Source: an uncultured Olsenella sp. (lineage in GTDB: Bacteria; Actinomycetota; Coriobacteriia; Coriobacteriales; Atopobiaceae). Taken from it: DNA of 13,192 nt. The position numbers and the translations under genes are program-made. Positions within the stretch are counted from its first letter, which is position 1; every line of letters begins with the position of its first letter. The stretch is taken from assembly GCA_934660915.1 (NCBI GenBank), contig CAKUIF010000019.1, forward strand, positions 1-13,192. The letters are read 5' to 3'. The notes beneath the pieces are model-generated. The model was not told the DNA's origin and ran no database searches. It was given only the letters and a program-made list of their open reading frames with translations. This document shows, piece after piece, positions 1-6,548 of the stretch.

Positions 1-78
1 ATTCTGTCCCAAATTGTGGATGCGGGCTAAGGCGTCTCCACAACTTGGGACAGAATCCCCCGTCCCTTTTGTCCCAGG
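1..78. repeat. Long-hairpin intergenic repeat, copy 1 (cut by window edge)
   Basis: This is the right part of a palindromic element whose full copy lies at 5485-5584. Positions 1-78 match 5507-5584 base for base, including the 16-nt loop (21-36). The remaining left-arm sequence, 1-20, pairs with the start of the right arm, which runs 37-78; the other 22 bases of the left arm lie outside the window. The element ends one base before the stop codon (TAG on the minus strand, 80-82) of the GntR gene, so it forms that gene's immediate 3' end. It probably folds in the transcript and may protect or terminate it. A REP/MITE-like mobile origin is inference. Confidence 0.85.
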
Positions 79-79
79 G

Positions 80-820
80 CTAGGGAAGCGGCGTGCGTGT
101 CGCCGTGTCATGGAAGTGGAAGATGCTCGGAATGTAGCGCGCCTCAACATACTCGAACTGAGTTCCCGTTGAGTCGAATGTCTGGCTGGTCAAGACGGCC
201 AGATACGAGGAGGAATCGACGCCAAGCAGTCGGCAGTCCTCGACATCAGGCTGCGCGAGCGTCACCGTTCGTTTGCTCACGGCGATGGTGAGACCCAGAC
301 CGTCCTCGATGTAATGGAAGAGCGACGATGTGGCGTTCTTCTCGTTTAAGCCGGGGACGGAAGAGGTTAGGAAATAGTGGCGATCGACGGCAACCGGCTT
401 AGCGTCAAGCATTCGAACAAGCTTCAAATGCGTAAGGTCTACCCCCTCGGGGAAGCCCGTCAGCAAGGCTAGGCGCTCGTCGGCGTTGACATGTTCGAGA
501 TAGACGATTTTCGACGACGGAACGGAGTCGATTGCATGGGCAGACTCGCTAAACGAAGACAGCCCGCTTACGGTGAACGCGGCCTCCTTGCCTGTGCCAG
601 GCGCAGACGACTCCAACACGAGCACGCCCCTACCCTTAATCGACTGAACCAGCCCCTCGTTTGCAAGAAGCGAGATTGCCTTGCGCACGGTCATTCGCGA
701 GCAGGAAAACTCTTTGACAAGGTTCTGCTCGGAGGGGAGGAATGAGCCTACGGGATGCCTGCCTTCCGCGATTCGCTCACGAAGGCTGCGATAAATCTCG
801 TTGTACAGGACCCTTGCCAA
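80..820 (-). CDS. GntR-family (HutC/TreR-type) transcriptional regulator with UTRA domain
   Basis: A 246-residue repressor of the GntR superfamily. Residues about 5-70 form the winged helix-turn-helix (LPSEQNLVKEFSCSRMTVRK is the recognition region, 28-47). Residues about 90-240 form a UTRA effector domain of the kind that binds phosphosugars. The start is TTG at 818-820 (minus strand), chosen because AGGAG lies about eight bases upstream and the protein begins right at the winged-helix fold. It is divergent from the GH4/PTS genes, with 208 bp between. Two TGTCTAGACA palindromes, of the sort bound by HutC-subfamily GntR proteins, lie in that gap. It is therefore inferred to be the local repressor, relieved by a phosphorylated disaccharide or glucose-6-phosphate. 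The effector cannot be read from sequence. Family assignment is firm; target and ligand are inferred. Confidence 0.92.
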   Translation of the reverse strand: MARVLYNEIYRSLRERIAEGRHPVGSFLPSEQNLVKEFSCSRMTVRKAISLLANEGLVQSIKGRGVLVLESSAPGTGKEAAFTVSGLSSFSESAHAIDSVPSSKIVYLEHVNADERLALLTGFPEGVDLTHLKLVRMLDAKPVAVDRHYFLTSSVPGLNEKNATSSLFHYIEDGLGLTIAVSKRTVTLAQPDVEDCRLLGVDSSSYLAVLTSQTFDSTGTQFEYVEARYIPSIFHFHDTATRTPLP

Positions 821-884
821 GACGATCTCCTTATTGGGGCAGTGCGGGGTGCGCCGAGCCGGCGTGACGGTGTCTTTGCTCTGA

Positions 885-890
885 ATTATA
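885..890 (-). promoter_or_regulatory. Candidate -10 box of the GntR gene
   Basis: On the minus strand this reads TATAAT, a perfect -10 hexamer, about 65 bases upstream of the TTG start. No good -35 is visible at 16-18 bp. A half operator TGTCT (871-875, plus-strand reading) lies just downstream of the predicted start of transcription, which would allow weak autoregulation (inference). Confidence 0.45.
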
Positions 891-910
891 GGAAGCGTAG
901 GCGGCGGAAC

Positions 911-925
911 TGACGCTCGCCGTCA
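911..925. promoter_or_regulatory. Inverted repeat TGACG-N5-CGTCA between divergent promoters
   Basis: A perfect 5-5-5 inverted repeat sits upstream of both divergent promoters. It does not fit the Gram-positive cre consensus or the CRP/GlxR consensus. It could be a global-regulator site or chance; the role is unknown. Confidence 0.25.
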
Positions 926-955
926 TAAAGCAACCGCTCGCCCATAATTTCAACT

Positions 956-965
956 TGTCTAGACA
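956..965. promoter_or_regulatory. Operator O1, TGTCTAGACA
   Basis: A perfect 10-bp palindrome, identical to the one at 1007-1016, with the starts 51 bp apart. Its right half supplies the TAGACA hexamer that serves as the probable -35 of the GH4/PTS promoter, so bound repressor would block RNA polymerase. The sequence resembles operators of HutC-type GntR proteins, and the regulator gene is adjacent. Binding by that regulator is inferred. Confidence 0.75.
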
Positions 966-990
966 GATAGCTGCCAAACAGCACTATATT
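960..990 (+). promoter_or_regulatory. Probable promoter of the GH4-PTS genes
   Basis: TAGACA (960-965, five of six matches to TTGACA) and TATATT (985-990, five of six to TATAAT) are separated by 19 bp, slightly long. Predicted transcription starts near 997, between the two operators. The long spacer may indicate a weak basal promoter. Confidence 0.55.
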
Positions 991-1006
991 CAGTGCAGCA
1001 AGTACA

Positions 1007-1016
1007 TGTCTAGACA
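1007..1016. promoter_or_regulatory. Operator O2, TGTCTAGACA, abutting the ribosome binding site
   Basis: Second perfect copy of the 10-bp palindrome. It lies just after the predicted transcription start, and its last base is the first base of the AGGAGG ribosome binding site (1016-1021) for the ATG at 1029. A repressor here would act as a roadblock. The paired sites, one in the -35 and one after +1, suggest cooperative or double repression. Confidence 0.75.
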
Positions 1017-1028
1017 GGAGGATAGACA

Positions 1029-2360
1029 ATGGCAAAGCAAAGTTATGCAATCACCGTTGCGGGCGGAGGGAGTACGTACACGCCGGGCGTCGTCCTGACG
1101 CTTCTCGCGAAGCGCGACGTATTCCCCATCAACAAGATCACGCTTTACGACAACGATGCCGAGCGCCAGGAGACGATTGCCAAGGCGTGCGCCATCTACA
1201 TTAGGGAAAACGCTCCGGAGGTCGCCTTCGACTACACGACCGATCCCGAGGAGGCGTTCACCGGCATCGACTTCGTGCTTGCCCAGATTCGCGTCGGCAA
1301 GTACGCCATGCGCGATAAGGACGAGAAGATCCCCCTGCGCTACGGCGTCCTTGGCCAGGAGACCTGCGGCCCCGGCGGCATTGCCTATGGCCTGCGCTCC
1401 ATCGGCGGCGTGCTCGAGATTCTCGACTACATGGAGAAGTACAGCCCCGACGCGTGGATGCTCAACTACTCCAACCCCGCGGCAATCGTCGCCGAGGCAA
1501 CGCGCCGCCTGCGCCCGAACTCAAAGATCATCAACATCTGCGACATGCCGATCGCCCTCATGGACATCATGGCCCAGATGTGCGGCCTGAAGGACCACAA
1601 CGACCTCGTCGTCGGCTACTACGGTCTCAACCACTTTGGCTGGTGGACAAAGATTCACGACCGCGCCGGCAACGACCTTATGCCCACCATCAAGGCCGAG
1701 ATGGCCAAGAACGGCTATGCCGGCGAGGATTCCGGCCTCGAGTTCGTCGATGCGTCCTGGGACCAGACGTTCCGCAAGGCCAAGGACGTCTACGCGCTCG
1801 ACCCGAATACCATCCCGAACACCTACCTCAAGTACTATCTCTTCCCGGACTACGTGGTCGAGCACACCGATCCCAACCACACCCGTACCGACGAGGTCCG
1901 CGAGGGCCGCGAGAAGCGCGTCTTCGGCACCGCTCGCCAGATTATCGAGAAGGGCACGTCCGAGGGCTTCGGCCTCAAGCCGGACACCCACGCCGAGTAC
2001 ATCGTCGACCTCGCCCGCGCTTTGGCCGAGAACACTCGCGAGCGCTTCTCGCTGATCGTCCCCAACGACGGGGCCGTGTCCAATTTCGATCCGACGGCAA
2101 TGGTCGAGATTCCCTGCATCGTCGGAAGCGATGGCTACGAGAAGATCTCCCAGGGCGAGATCCCGCAGTTCCAGAAGGGGCTCATGGAGGAGCAGGTCTC
2201 GGTCGAGAAGCTCGCGGTGTCCGCATGGATCGACCACTCCTATCAGGAGCTTTGGCAGGCGCTGACGCTTTCAAAGACGGTCCCCTCGGCTTCCGTCGCA
2301 AAGAAGATCCTCGATGACCTTATTGAGGCGAACAAGGAGTTCTGGCCTGAACTTCATTAG
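1029..2360 (+). CDS. glvA: 6-phospho-alpha-glucosidase, glycoside hydrolase family 4
   Basis: A 443-residue NAD+- and Mn2+-dependent GH4 enzyme. It would cleave 6-phosphorylated alpha-glucosides (for example maltose-6'-phosphate) in the cytosol to glucose-6-phosphate and the second sugar by the family's oxidation-elimination mechanism. The N-terminal Rossmann fold has AGGGST (11-16) for NAD. QETCGPGGIAY (110-120) is the hallmark of the alpha-glucosidase branch. Cys171 in NICDMP and His202 in GLNHFGWW are the expected metal ligands, Asp172 the acid, and Tyr266 in NTYLKYY the likely base, by analogy with Bacillus GlvA as I remember it. The C-terminal DPTAMVEIPCIVG and QFQKGLMEEQ blocks are also typical. 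Length matches the family. It starts at ATG behind AGGAGG and is first in the transcript with the EIIBC gene. The exact disaccharide is not settled. Confidence 0.93.
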   Translation: MAKQSYAITVAGGGSTYTPGVVLTLLAKRDVFPINKITLYDNDAERQETIAKACAIYIRENAPEVAFDYTTDPEEAFTGIDFVLAQIRVGKYAMRDKDEKIPLRYGVLGQETCGPGGIAYGLRSIGGVLEILDYMEKYSPDAWMLNYSNPAAIVAEATRRLRPNSKIINICDMPIALMDIMAQMCGLKDHNDLVVGYYGLNHFGWWTKIHDRAGNDLMPTIKAEMAKNGYAGEDSGLEFVDASWDQTFRKAKDVYALDPNTIPNTYLKYYLFPDYVVEHTDPNHTRTDEVREGREKRVFGTARQIIEKGTSEGFGLKPDTHAEYIVDLARALAENTRERFSLIVPNDGAVSNFDPTAMVEIPCIVGSDGYEKISQGEIPQFQKGLMEEQVSVEKLAVSAWIDHSYQELWQALTLSKTVPSASVAKKILDDLIEANKEFWPELH

Positions 2361-2390
2361 CTCTGGACGCCAAAAAACATATGATGGCGG

Positions 2391-2413
2391 GCGACCGACC
2401 TCGGACAGGTCGC
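2391..2413 (+). other. Intercistronic stem-loop between GH4 and EIIBC genes
   Basis: GCGACC (2391-2396) pairs with GGTCGC (2408-2413); an alternative pairing GACCT/AGGTC shares the same bases. No U-run follows, so it is unlikely to be a terminator. It lies just before the EIIBC ribosome binding site (2416-2422) and may stabilise or balance the two messages. Confidence 0.4.
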
Positions 2414-2427
2414 ATGGGAGGAAGACC

Positions 2428-3897
2428 ATGAGTGATAGCAAGGAGCTTGCTAATCGCAAGCTCGGCGAGGACGTAGTCGGCCTCGTCGGCGGCAAGGATA
2501 ACATCCTGAGCATCTCGCACTGCATGACGCGCCTGCGCTTCAAGTTGCGCGACGACTCGAAAGCCGATACCAAGGCGATCGAGTCTCATGAGGGCGTCAT
2601 CCAGGTTATCAACGCGAACGGCCAGTATCAGGTCGTCGTTGGCATCACCGTGATTGAGGATGTTTACGATGCCGCGGTTGCCGCCTCTGGCGTCGAGGGT
2701 CTGGGCGAGGTTGACCTCGACGGCGAGCCGGTCAAGAAGGGCAGTGCCGTTAGCGCACTTATCGACACCATCTCGGGCGTCATCCAGCCGATTCTTGCGG
2801 TGCTGTGCGCCGCCGGCATGATCAAGGGCGTCCTGAGCATCCTCGTCGCTCTTGGATGGGTCACGGCGACCGACGGCCTGTATCAGATTCTGTACGCGGC
2901 AGGCGACGGCTTCTTCTACTTCCTGCCGATCATCCTCGGTTATACCGCGGCAAAGAAGTTCGGCTGCAGCGAGTTCATCGGCATGACGCTCGGTATTGCC
3001 CTTACGTATCCGACGATGGTCAACATCACCTCAGGCGATGTCCTGGGAACGGTGCTTGCCGGCACTCCCTTTGCCATGAACTACTACACGTCTTTCCTCG
3101 GCATACCCGTCATCATGCCGTCCTCGGGTTACACGAGCTCGGTCATCCCGATCATCATTGCCGTTTGGTTTGCGGCGAAGCTGGAGAAGTGGTGCCGCAA
3201 GCACTTCTCTGAGTATGTGAAGTTCTTCTTTGTGCCTACGTGTGTGCTCGTGGTGATGGTTCCCGCTACCTATCTGATCATCGGTCCTATTGCCACCCTG
3301 ATCACGAACCTCATGAGCCTGCTGTTCAACTCGCTCTACAGCCTGCCCGTCATCGGCGGCGCGCTCGGCGGCATCGTGCTTACCGCCATTTGGCAGCCCA
3401 TGGTCATCTTCGGCTTCCACTGGAGCGTCATCGCCCTCATGCTGGTGAACATTGCCTCCCAGGGCTGGGATATCGTCATGGCGCCGTACATGGTTTGCTC
3501 GTACGCCCAGTCCCTTGCCGTCCTTGCCATTCTTCTGAAGACTAAGGACGAAAAGCTCAAGCAGCTTGCTTGGCCGGCGTTCATCTCGGGCTTCTTCTTC
3601 GGTATCACCGAGCCTTGCATCTACGGCGTGACCCTTCCGCGCAAGAAGCCGTTCATTATGAGCTGCATCGCCTCTGTGCCCGGCGGCCTGATCATCGGCG
3701 CCCTTGGTACCAAGATGTTCGCCTTCACCGGCGGCGGCTTCTGCGCCTTCCCAGGCTTTATCGATCCGTCCGGCGCAATGGGCGCAAACTGCCTGATTTA
3801 CGTGATCATTGCTATCGTGGTTTCCAGCGTGATTTCGTTCCTGCTTACGTACGCGACGTATAAGGAAGACGCTCCGGCGGTAGAAGCTGCGAAGTAG
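2428..3897 (+). CDS. PTS EIIBC permease, beta-glucoside/sucrose (Bgl) type
   Basis: A 489-residue membrane transporter that phosphorylates its sugar during uptake. Residues 1-80 form the EIIB domain with the phosphorylated Cys32 in SISHCMTRLRF. From about residue 105 to 480 is the EIIC domain, with many hydrophobic segments (for example from ISGVIQPILAVLCAAGMIKG) and the sugar-binding signature GITEP at 392-396, followed by CIYGVTLPRKKPF. The EIIC resembles the Bgl family rather than the Glc-type GlvC/MalB usually paired with GlvA. There is no EIIA domain, so a Crr-like EIIA from elsewhere is needed. The start is ATG 2428 behind GGGAGGA (2416-2422). A longer reading from 2314 overlaps the GH4 gene and lacks a ribosome site. 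The 67-nt gap implies one operon with GH4. Substrate is probably an alpha-glucoside, judged by the neighbour only. Confidence 0.9.
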   Translation: MSDSKELANRKLGEDVVGLVGGKDNILSISHCMTRLRFKLRDDSKADTKAIESHEGVIQVINANGQYQVVVGITVIEDVYDAAVAASGVEGLGEVDLDGEPVKKGSAVSALIDTISGVIQPILAVLCAAGMIKGVLSILVALGWVTATDGLYQILYAAGDGFFYFLPIILGYTAAKKFGCSEFIGMTLGIALTYPTMVNITSGDVLGTVLAGTPFAMNYYTSFLGIPVIMPSSGYTSSVIPIIIAVWFAAKLEKWCRKHFSEYVKFFFVPTCVLVVMVPATYLIIGPIATLITNLMSLLFNSLYSLPVIGGALGGIVLTAIWQPMVIFGFHWSVIALMLVNIASQGWDIVMAPYMVCSYAQSLAVLAILLKTKDEKLKQLAWPAFISGFFFGITEPCIYGVTLPRKKPFIMSCIASVPGGLIIGALGTKMFAFTGGGFCAFPGFIDPSGAMGANCLIYVIIAIVVSSVISFLLTYATYKEDAPAVEAAK

Positions 3898-3912
3898 CTA
3901 AAGCGGCGGAGC

Positions 3913-3935
3913 CGCGGGGAAGGGTTGTCCCCGCG
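3913..3935 (+). other. GC-rich stem-loop after the EIIBC stop
   Basis: CGCGGGGA (3913-3920) pairs perfectly with TCCCCGCG (3928-3935) around a 7-nt loop. No U-run follows. It precedes the terminator at 3952 and may act as a 3'-end stabiliser. Confidence 0.5.
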
Positions 3936-3951
3936 CGCATGTAACCCGGTG

Positions 3952-3990
3952 AGGCCGCCCTTGGATAAACGCCGAGGGCGGCCTTGTTTT
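3952..3990 (+). terminator. Rho-independent terminator after the PTS gene
   Basis: AGGCCGCCCT (3952-3961) pairs perfectly with AGGGCGGCCT (3975-3984), a 10-bp stem with a 13-nt loop, followed by TGTTTT. It lies only 30 bp before the serine hydrolase start, and I see no promoter in that gap, so the hydrolase is either read through from the PTS transcript or has a promoter I cannot recognise. Confidence 0.8.
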
Positions 3991-4019
3991 GCGCGAGAGT
4001 CTCGTTCGAGAGGTAGTGG

Positions 4020-5459
4020 TTGAGGGTGTCTGACGTTCGCTTTGACAGCAAGATGGGCGCGGCGTGCCTCGCGGCGTGGAGGTCCGCGGGCGTTGAGGTG
4101 CGCTCGGTCGTGGTCCGTCAGGGCGGTGAGGTCGTGTTCGAGCACGCAGCTGCGCCGTTTCCCCTCGAGCGCGTCCACCCGCTCTACTCCGTGACCAAGT
4201 CCTTTACGTCGGTCGCCGTCGGGATGTTGGTAGATGAGGGACGGCTGGCGCTGGCCGATCGCTGGATCTCGTACTTCCCGGAATACGACGGTGAGGTTGC
4301 TGACAGGCGTTTTCGGGATGTGACGGTCCGCAATTTACTGACCATGACGATGGGGCAGGGGAGCGACCTTTCGTACATCGGCACGCAGGACGACTGGGCG
4401 CTCGAGGTGCTTCACCGCGAGTTTGACTGGGTGCCGGGGGAGGTTTTTCACTACGATTCGCTTTGCTCCCATTTGCTGAGCATGCTTGTGCAGCGCATAA
4501 GCGGGCAAAAAGAGTCCGAGTTTCTGGCCGAGCGGCTGTTTGCGCCGTTGGGCATCAAACGCTGGTGGTGGGAAGAAGACCAGGCTGGCCACACGACTGG
4601 GGGCTTCGGCCTTCACCTTTCGACGCCGGATTTGGCTAAGTTCGGACAATGCTTGGTCGACGGCGGCAAGTGGCGTGGCGAGCAGGTTATCCCCATGGAA
4701 TGGGTCGCTGAGGCGACGAAGCTTCAAGTGGAGACGAAACCCTTCTATCCGCCCGAGGCGACTGAGGACAGCAATGGCTATGGGTATCAGTTCTGGATGT
4801 GCCGACGCGGCGGGTTCAGATGTTCAGGCCTCTTTGGCCAGCTGTGTTACGTGCGGCCCGATGATGACCTCGTCATCGCCTGCTCGAGCTCTACGACGGG
4901 AAGCAAGGCGCTGCTTGACCCGTTGTACGGCGTGCTGTTCGGAGAGGCTGAGGATCGGGATGCGATGGCTGACAAGCTCGGCGTCGACCAAATTCCGACG
5001 CCCGAAGGGCTGGCTTTCGGTGGCAGCTTGAGCATGGAGCGTCTTGCGGGCTTCCATCCCTGCGTTGCCGGAGGTTTTGAGGGCATTGACGTGAGGTTTG
5101 ATGGGAACGAGCTCAGTCTGCATTTGCTGCGTGACGGTCGTAGCTACGGCGTGAGAGCGGGCCACAAGACCTGGGTTGGCCAACCAGGCGACGGTGCCGG
5201 AATCGGGGGCCTCTTTCCCTTCGTGACCCATGATGCCGAGAAGGACGATGCGCCGGCGTGGGATAACCGCGAGCTGTTCGCATCATATGCATGGACCTCG
5301 CCCGCGACTTTGCGAATCGAGACCAGGGAGCTCGACTACACTCGGCGTTGTTTCATTGACGTACAGGTCGGCGGCCTCTACGCCGTGTGCAGGGCGCGAG
5401 TCGAGGGGATGTACTGCTTCCCGGCGCCTTCGGAGTTCGCGGCGGTTGCCAAGTTGTAG
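4020..5459 (+). CDS. Serine hydrolase, beta-lactamase (class C/PBP-like) fold
   Basis: A 479-residue protein of the beta-lactamase-like serine hydrolase family, which includes esterases and amide hydrolases. The nucleophile motif is S57-V-T-K60 in LYSVTKSF. The second motif is Y145-D-S in FHYDSLCSHLLS (Ser where Tyr-x-Asn occurs in AmpC). The third is HTTGGFGL at 191-198. Residues about 340-479 form a C-terminal beta-rich extension of unknown role. There is no signal peptide or membrane segment, so it probably acts in the cytosol. The TTG at 4020 follows AGAGG by seven bases; GTG 4026 and ATG 4053 are alternatives. Its location after the GH4/PTS pair suggests processing of an acylated glycoside or a related ester, but this is inference: a terminator separates them. 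Antibiotic resistance is not implied. Confidence 0.8.
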   Translation: MRVSDVRFDSKMGAACLAAWRSAGVEVRSVVVRQGGEVVFEHAAAPFPLERVHPLYSVTKSFTSVAVGMLVDEGRLALADRWISYFPEYDGEVADRRFRDVTVRNLLTMTMGQGSDLSYIGTQDDWALEVLHREFDWVPGEVFHYDSLCSHLLSMLVQRISGQKESEFLAERLFAPLGIKRWWWEEDQAGHTTGGFGLHLSTPDLAKFGQCLVDGGKWRGEQVIPMEWVAEATKLQVETKPFYPPEATEDSNGYGYQFWMCRRGGFRCSGLFGQLCYVRPDDDLVIACSSSTTGSKALLDPLYGVLFGEAEDRDAMADKLGVDQIPTPEGLAFGGSLSMERLAGFHPCVAGGFEGIDVRFDGNELSLHLLRDGRSYGVRAGHKTWVGQPGDGAGIGGLFPFVTHDAEKDDAPAWDNRELFASYAWTSPATLRIETRELDYTRRCFIDVQVGGLYAVCRARVEGMYCFPAPSEFAAVAKL

Positions 5460-5484
5460 CGCTTCTTGCCGGCAAGAAGCGCTA
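5457..5484. repeat. Perfect 28-bp zero-spacer palindrome that includes the stop codon
   Basis: TAGCGCTTCTTGCC (5457-5470) is followed directly by its exact reverse complement (5471-5484). The first three bases are the TAG stop of the serine hydrolase gene. The RNA would form a stable hairpin at the end of the reading frame; no U-run follows. It abuts the 100-bp repeat at 5485, so the whole convergent gap is palindromic DNA. Confidence 0.9.
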
Positions 5485-5584
5485 CCTGGGACAAAAGGGA
5501 CGGGGGATTCTGTCCCAAATTGTGGATGCGGGCTAAGGCGTCTCCACAACTTGGGACAGAATCCCCCGTCCCTTTTGTCCCAGG
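5485..5584. repeat. Long-hairpin intergenic repeat, copy 2 (complete)
   Basis: A 100-bp element with 42-base arms (5485-5526 and 5543-5584) that match at 41 of 42 positions, around a 16-nt loop. Each arm starts CCTGGGACAAAAGGGACGGG and also contains GGGAC twice. Bases 5507-5584 are identical to 1-78, and a solo arm-like copy is at 9208-9240. It fills the gap between the convergent serine hydrolase and TPR-like genes and stops one base before the minus-strand TAA (5586-5588). It is symmetrical, so it could fold in transcripts from either side. A non-autonomous mobile origin (REP/MITE type) is inferred; no transposase is present here. Confidence 0.9.
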
Positions 5585-5585
5585 G

Positions 5586-6548
5586 TTACCAGTCGAGGTC
5601 GTGCTTCTCGGCGTAGGCGCGGGCATCGGCCTCGAACCAGTCGAGCGTCTGGCACCAGGAGACGAAGTCGGGCGTGTCGGCGATGATGACCTCGGCCTCG
5701 TGGACCGCGGCCATGGCCTCCTCGAAGCAGCCGGGCGCGTAGTCGGGCCGGTCGGGGAGGTAGACCTCGACAAAGACGGGCCGCATCATCGCGTACGCCG
5801 CGCCCTGGTTGAGCTGGGCGAACCCGCGAAGCGACCTGCGCGCGGCGGGCGTGCGCTCGAGCTTGTACAGCAGCAGGCAGCGCGCAAGGCTGGTCCAGGC
5901 GTTGCCCTGGGCAAAGCGCGCCTCGAGCGCGTTCAAGCCCTCCTCGTCCTCGAGCCGAGCGTACGCGAGCGCCGCGGTGTTGCGCGCGCCGAGCGGGTCG
6001 CCGACCGATTCCGTAACCTCGAGAACGGAGTTCGCGGTTTCGAGCGCCATCTTCCAGCAGGCGCAGTCGGCGCAGGTCCGCGAGATGGCGGCGCGCAGGC
6101 GAAGGCGCGCGCGATTCCAAGGATTGCCCCAGTCGAGCTGCGCAAAAGCGGGCTCCTCCGGGCACTTCTCCTCAAGCTCGCAGAGCGCGTCGAGCAGCTT
6201 GTCTGGCCGTCCGACCGTGGCGAGCGCGAGCAGCAGCTGGGCGTCGAGGCAGTCGGCGTCCACCGAAAGCGCGGCCTGGCATGCGCCTCGCAGCGCCTCG
6301 AAGCGCTTGTTGCGCGCGGCCATGTACTGATCGTCGTCAAGAAGGTCATCGTCGCGGGCGGACTCGTTGAACTTGCGCATGGCCTGGCCGAGAAGGGCGA
6401 AGGCCCGCTCGGCGTCGCTGTCGATATAGGCGTCCGGGTTCTGGCGGACGGCGAGCACCAGCTCCTCATATGCGGCGTCCGACATCTGACCGAGCTTATG
6501 CCTGCGCCTAGAGGCGCACCGAAGGATCAGTTCCTCTCGGAAGTTCAA
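5586..6548 (-). CDS. TPR-like helical-repeat protein, paralogue B
   Basis: A 320-residue soluble protein of unknown function, rich in Ala, Leu, Glu and Arg, with helix-pair patterns like tetratricopeptide repeats (for example residues about 150-240). It has no signal peptide, transmembrane segment or catalytic motif that I recognise. It is a diverged paralogue of the upstream gene: SVDADCLDAQLLLAL matches ALDPNCFDAQRMLSS, and YARLEDEEGLNALE matches LAKLEDEAALDELE. It starts with TTG (6546-6548), which overlaps the TGA stop of that gene as TTGA, so the two are translationally coupled. GGGAGG lies about ten bases upstream, inside the previous gene. ATG 6483-6485 (MSDAAYEEL) is an alternative start. 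The stop is followed at once by the repeat. A scaffold or protein-binding role is inference. Confidence 0.75.
   Translation of the reverse strand: MNFREELILRCASRRRHKLGQMSDAAYEELVLAVRQNPDAYIDSDAERAFALLGQAMRKFNESARDDDLLDDDQYMAARNKRFEALRGACQAALSVDADCLDAQLLLALATVGRPDKLLDALCELEEKCPEEPAFAQLDWGNPWNRARLRLRAAISRTCADCACWKMALETANSVLEVTESVGDPLGARNTAALAYARLEDEEGLNALEARFAQGNAWTSLARCLLLYKLERTPAARRSLRGFAQLNQGAAYAMMRPVFVEVYLPDRPDYAPGCFEEAMAAVHEAEVIIADTPDFVSWCQTLDWFEADARAYAEKHDLDW

Noticed and set aside
911..925. Catabolite (cre) or CRP/GlxR site
   Set aside because: The dyad TGACG-N5-CGTCA differs from both consensus sequences in length and core, so I list it only as an unassigned inverted repeat.
2314..2427. 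38-residue N-terminal extension of the EIIBC
   Set aside because: It overlaps the end of the GH4 gene, lacks a ribosome site and does not resemble an EIIB domain; ATG 2428 has a strong site and starts at the right place.
4020..5459. Antibiotic-resistance beta-lactamase
   Set aside because: It has no export signal, a Tyr-Asp-Ser in place of Tyr-x-Asn, and a large extra C-terminal domain, all pointing to the broad esterase-like serine hydrolase group.
1..5584. CRISPR-like spaced repeats
   Set aside because: The repeated units are palindromic, kilobases apart and at gene ends, with no regular spacers or cas genes.
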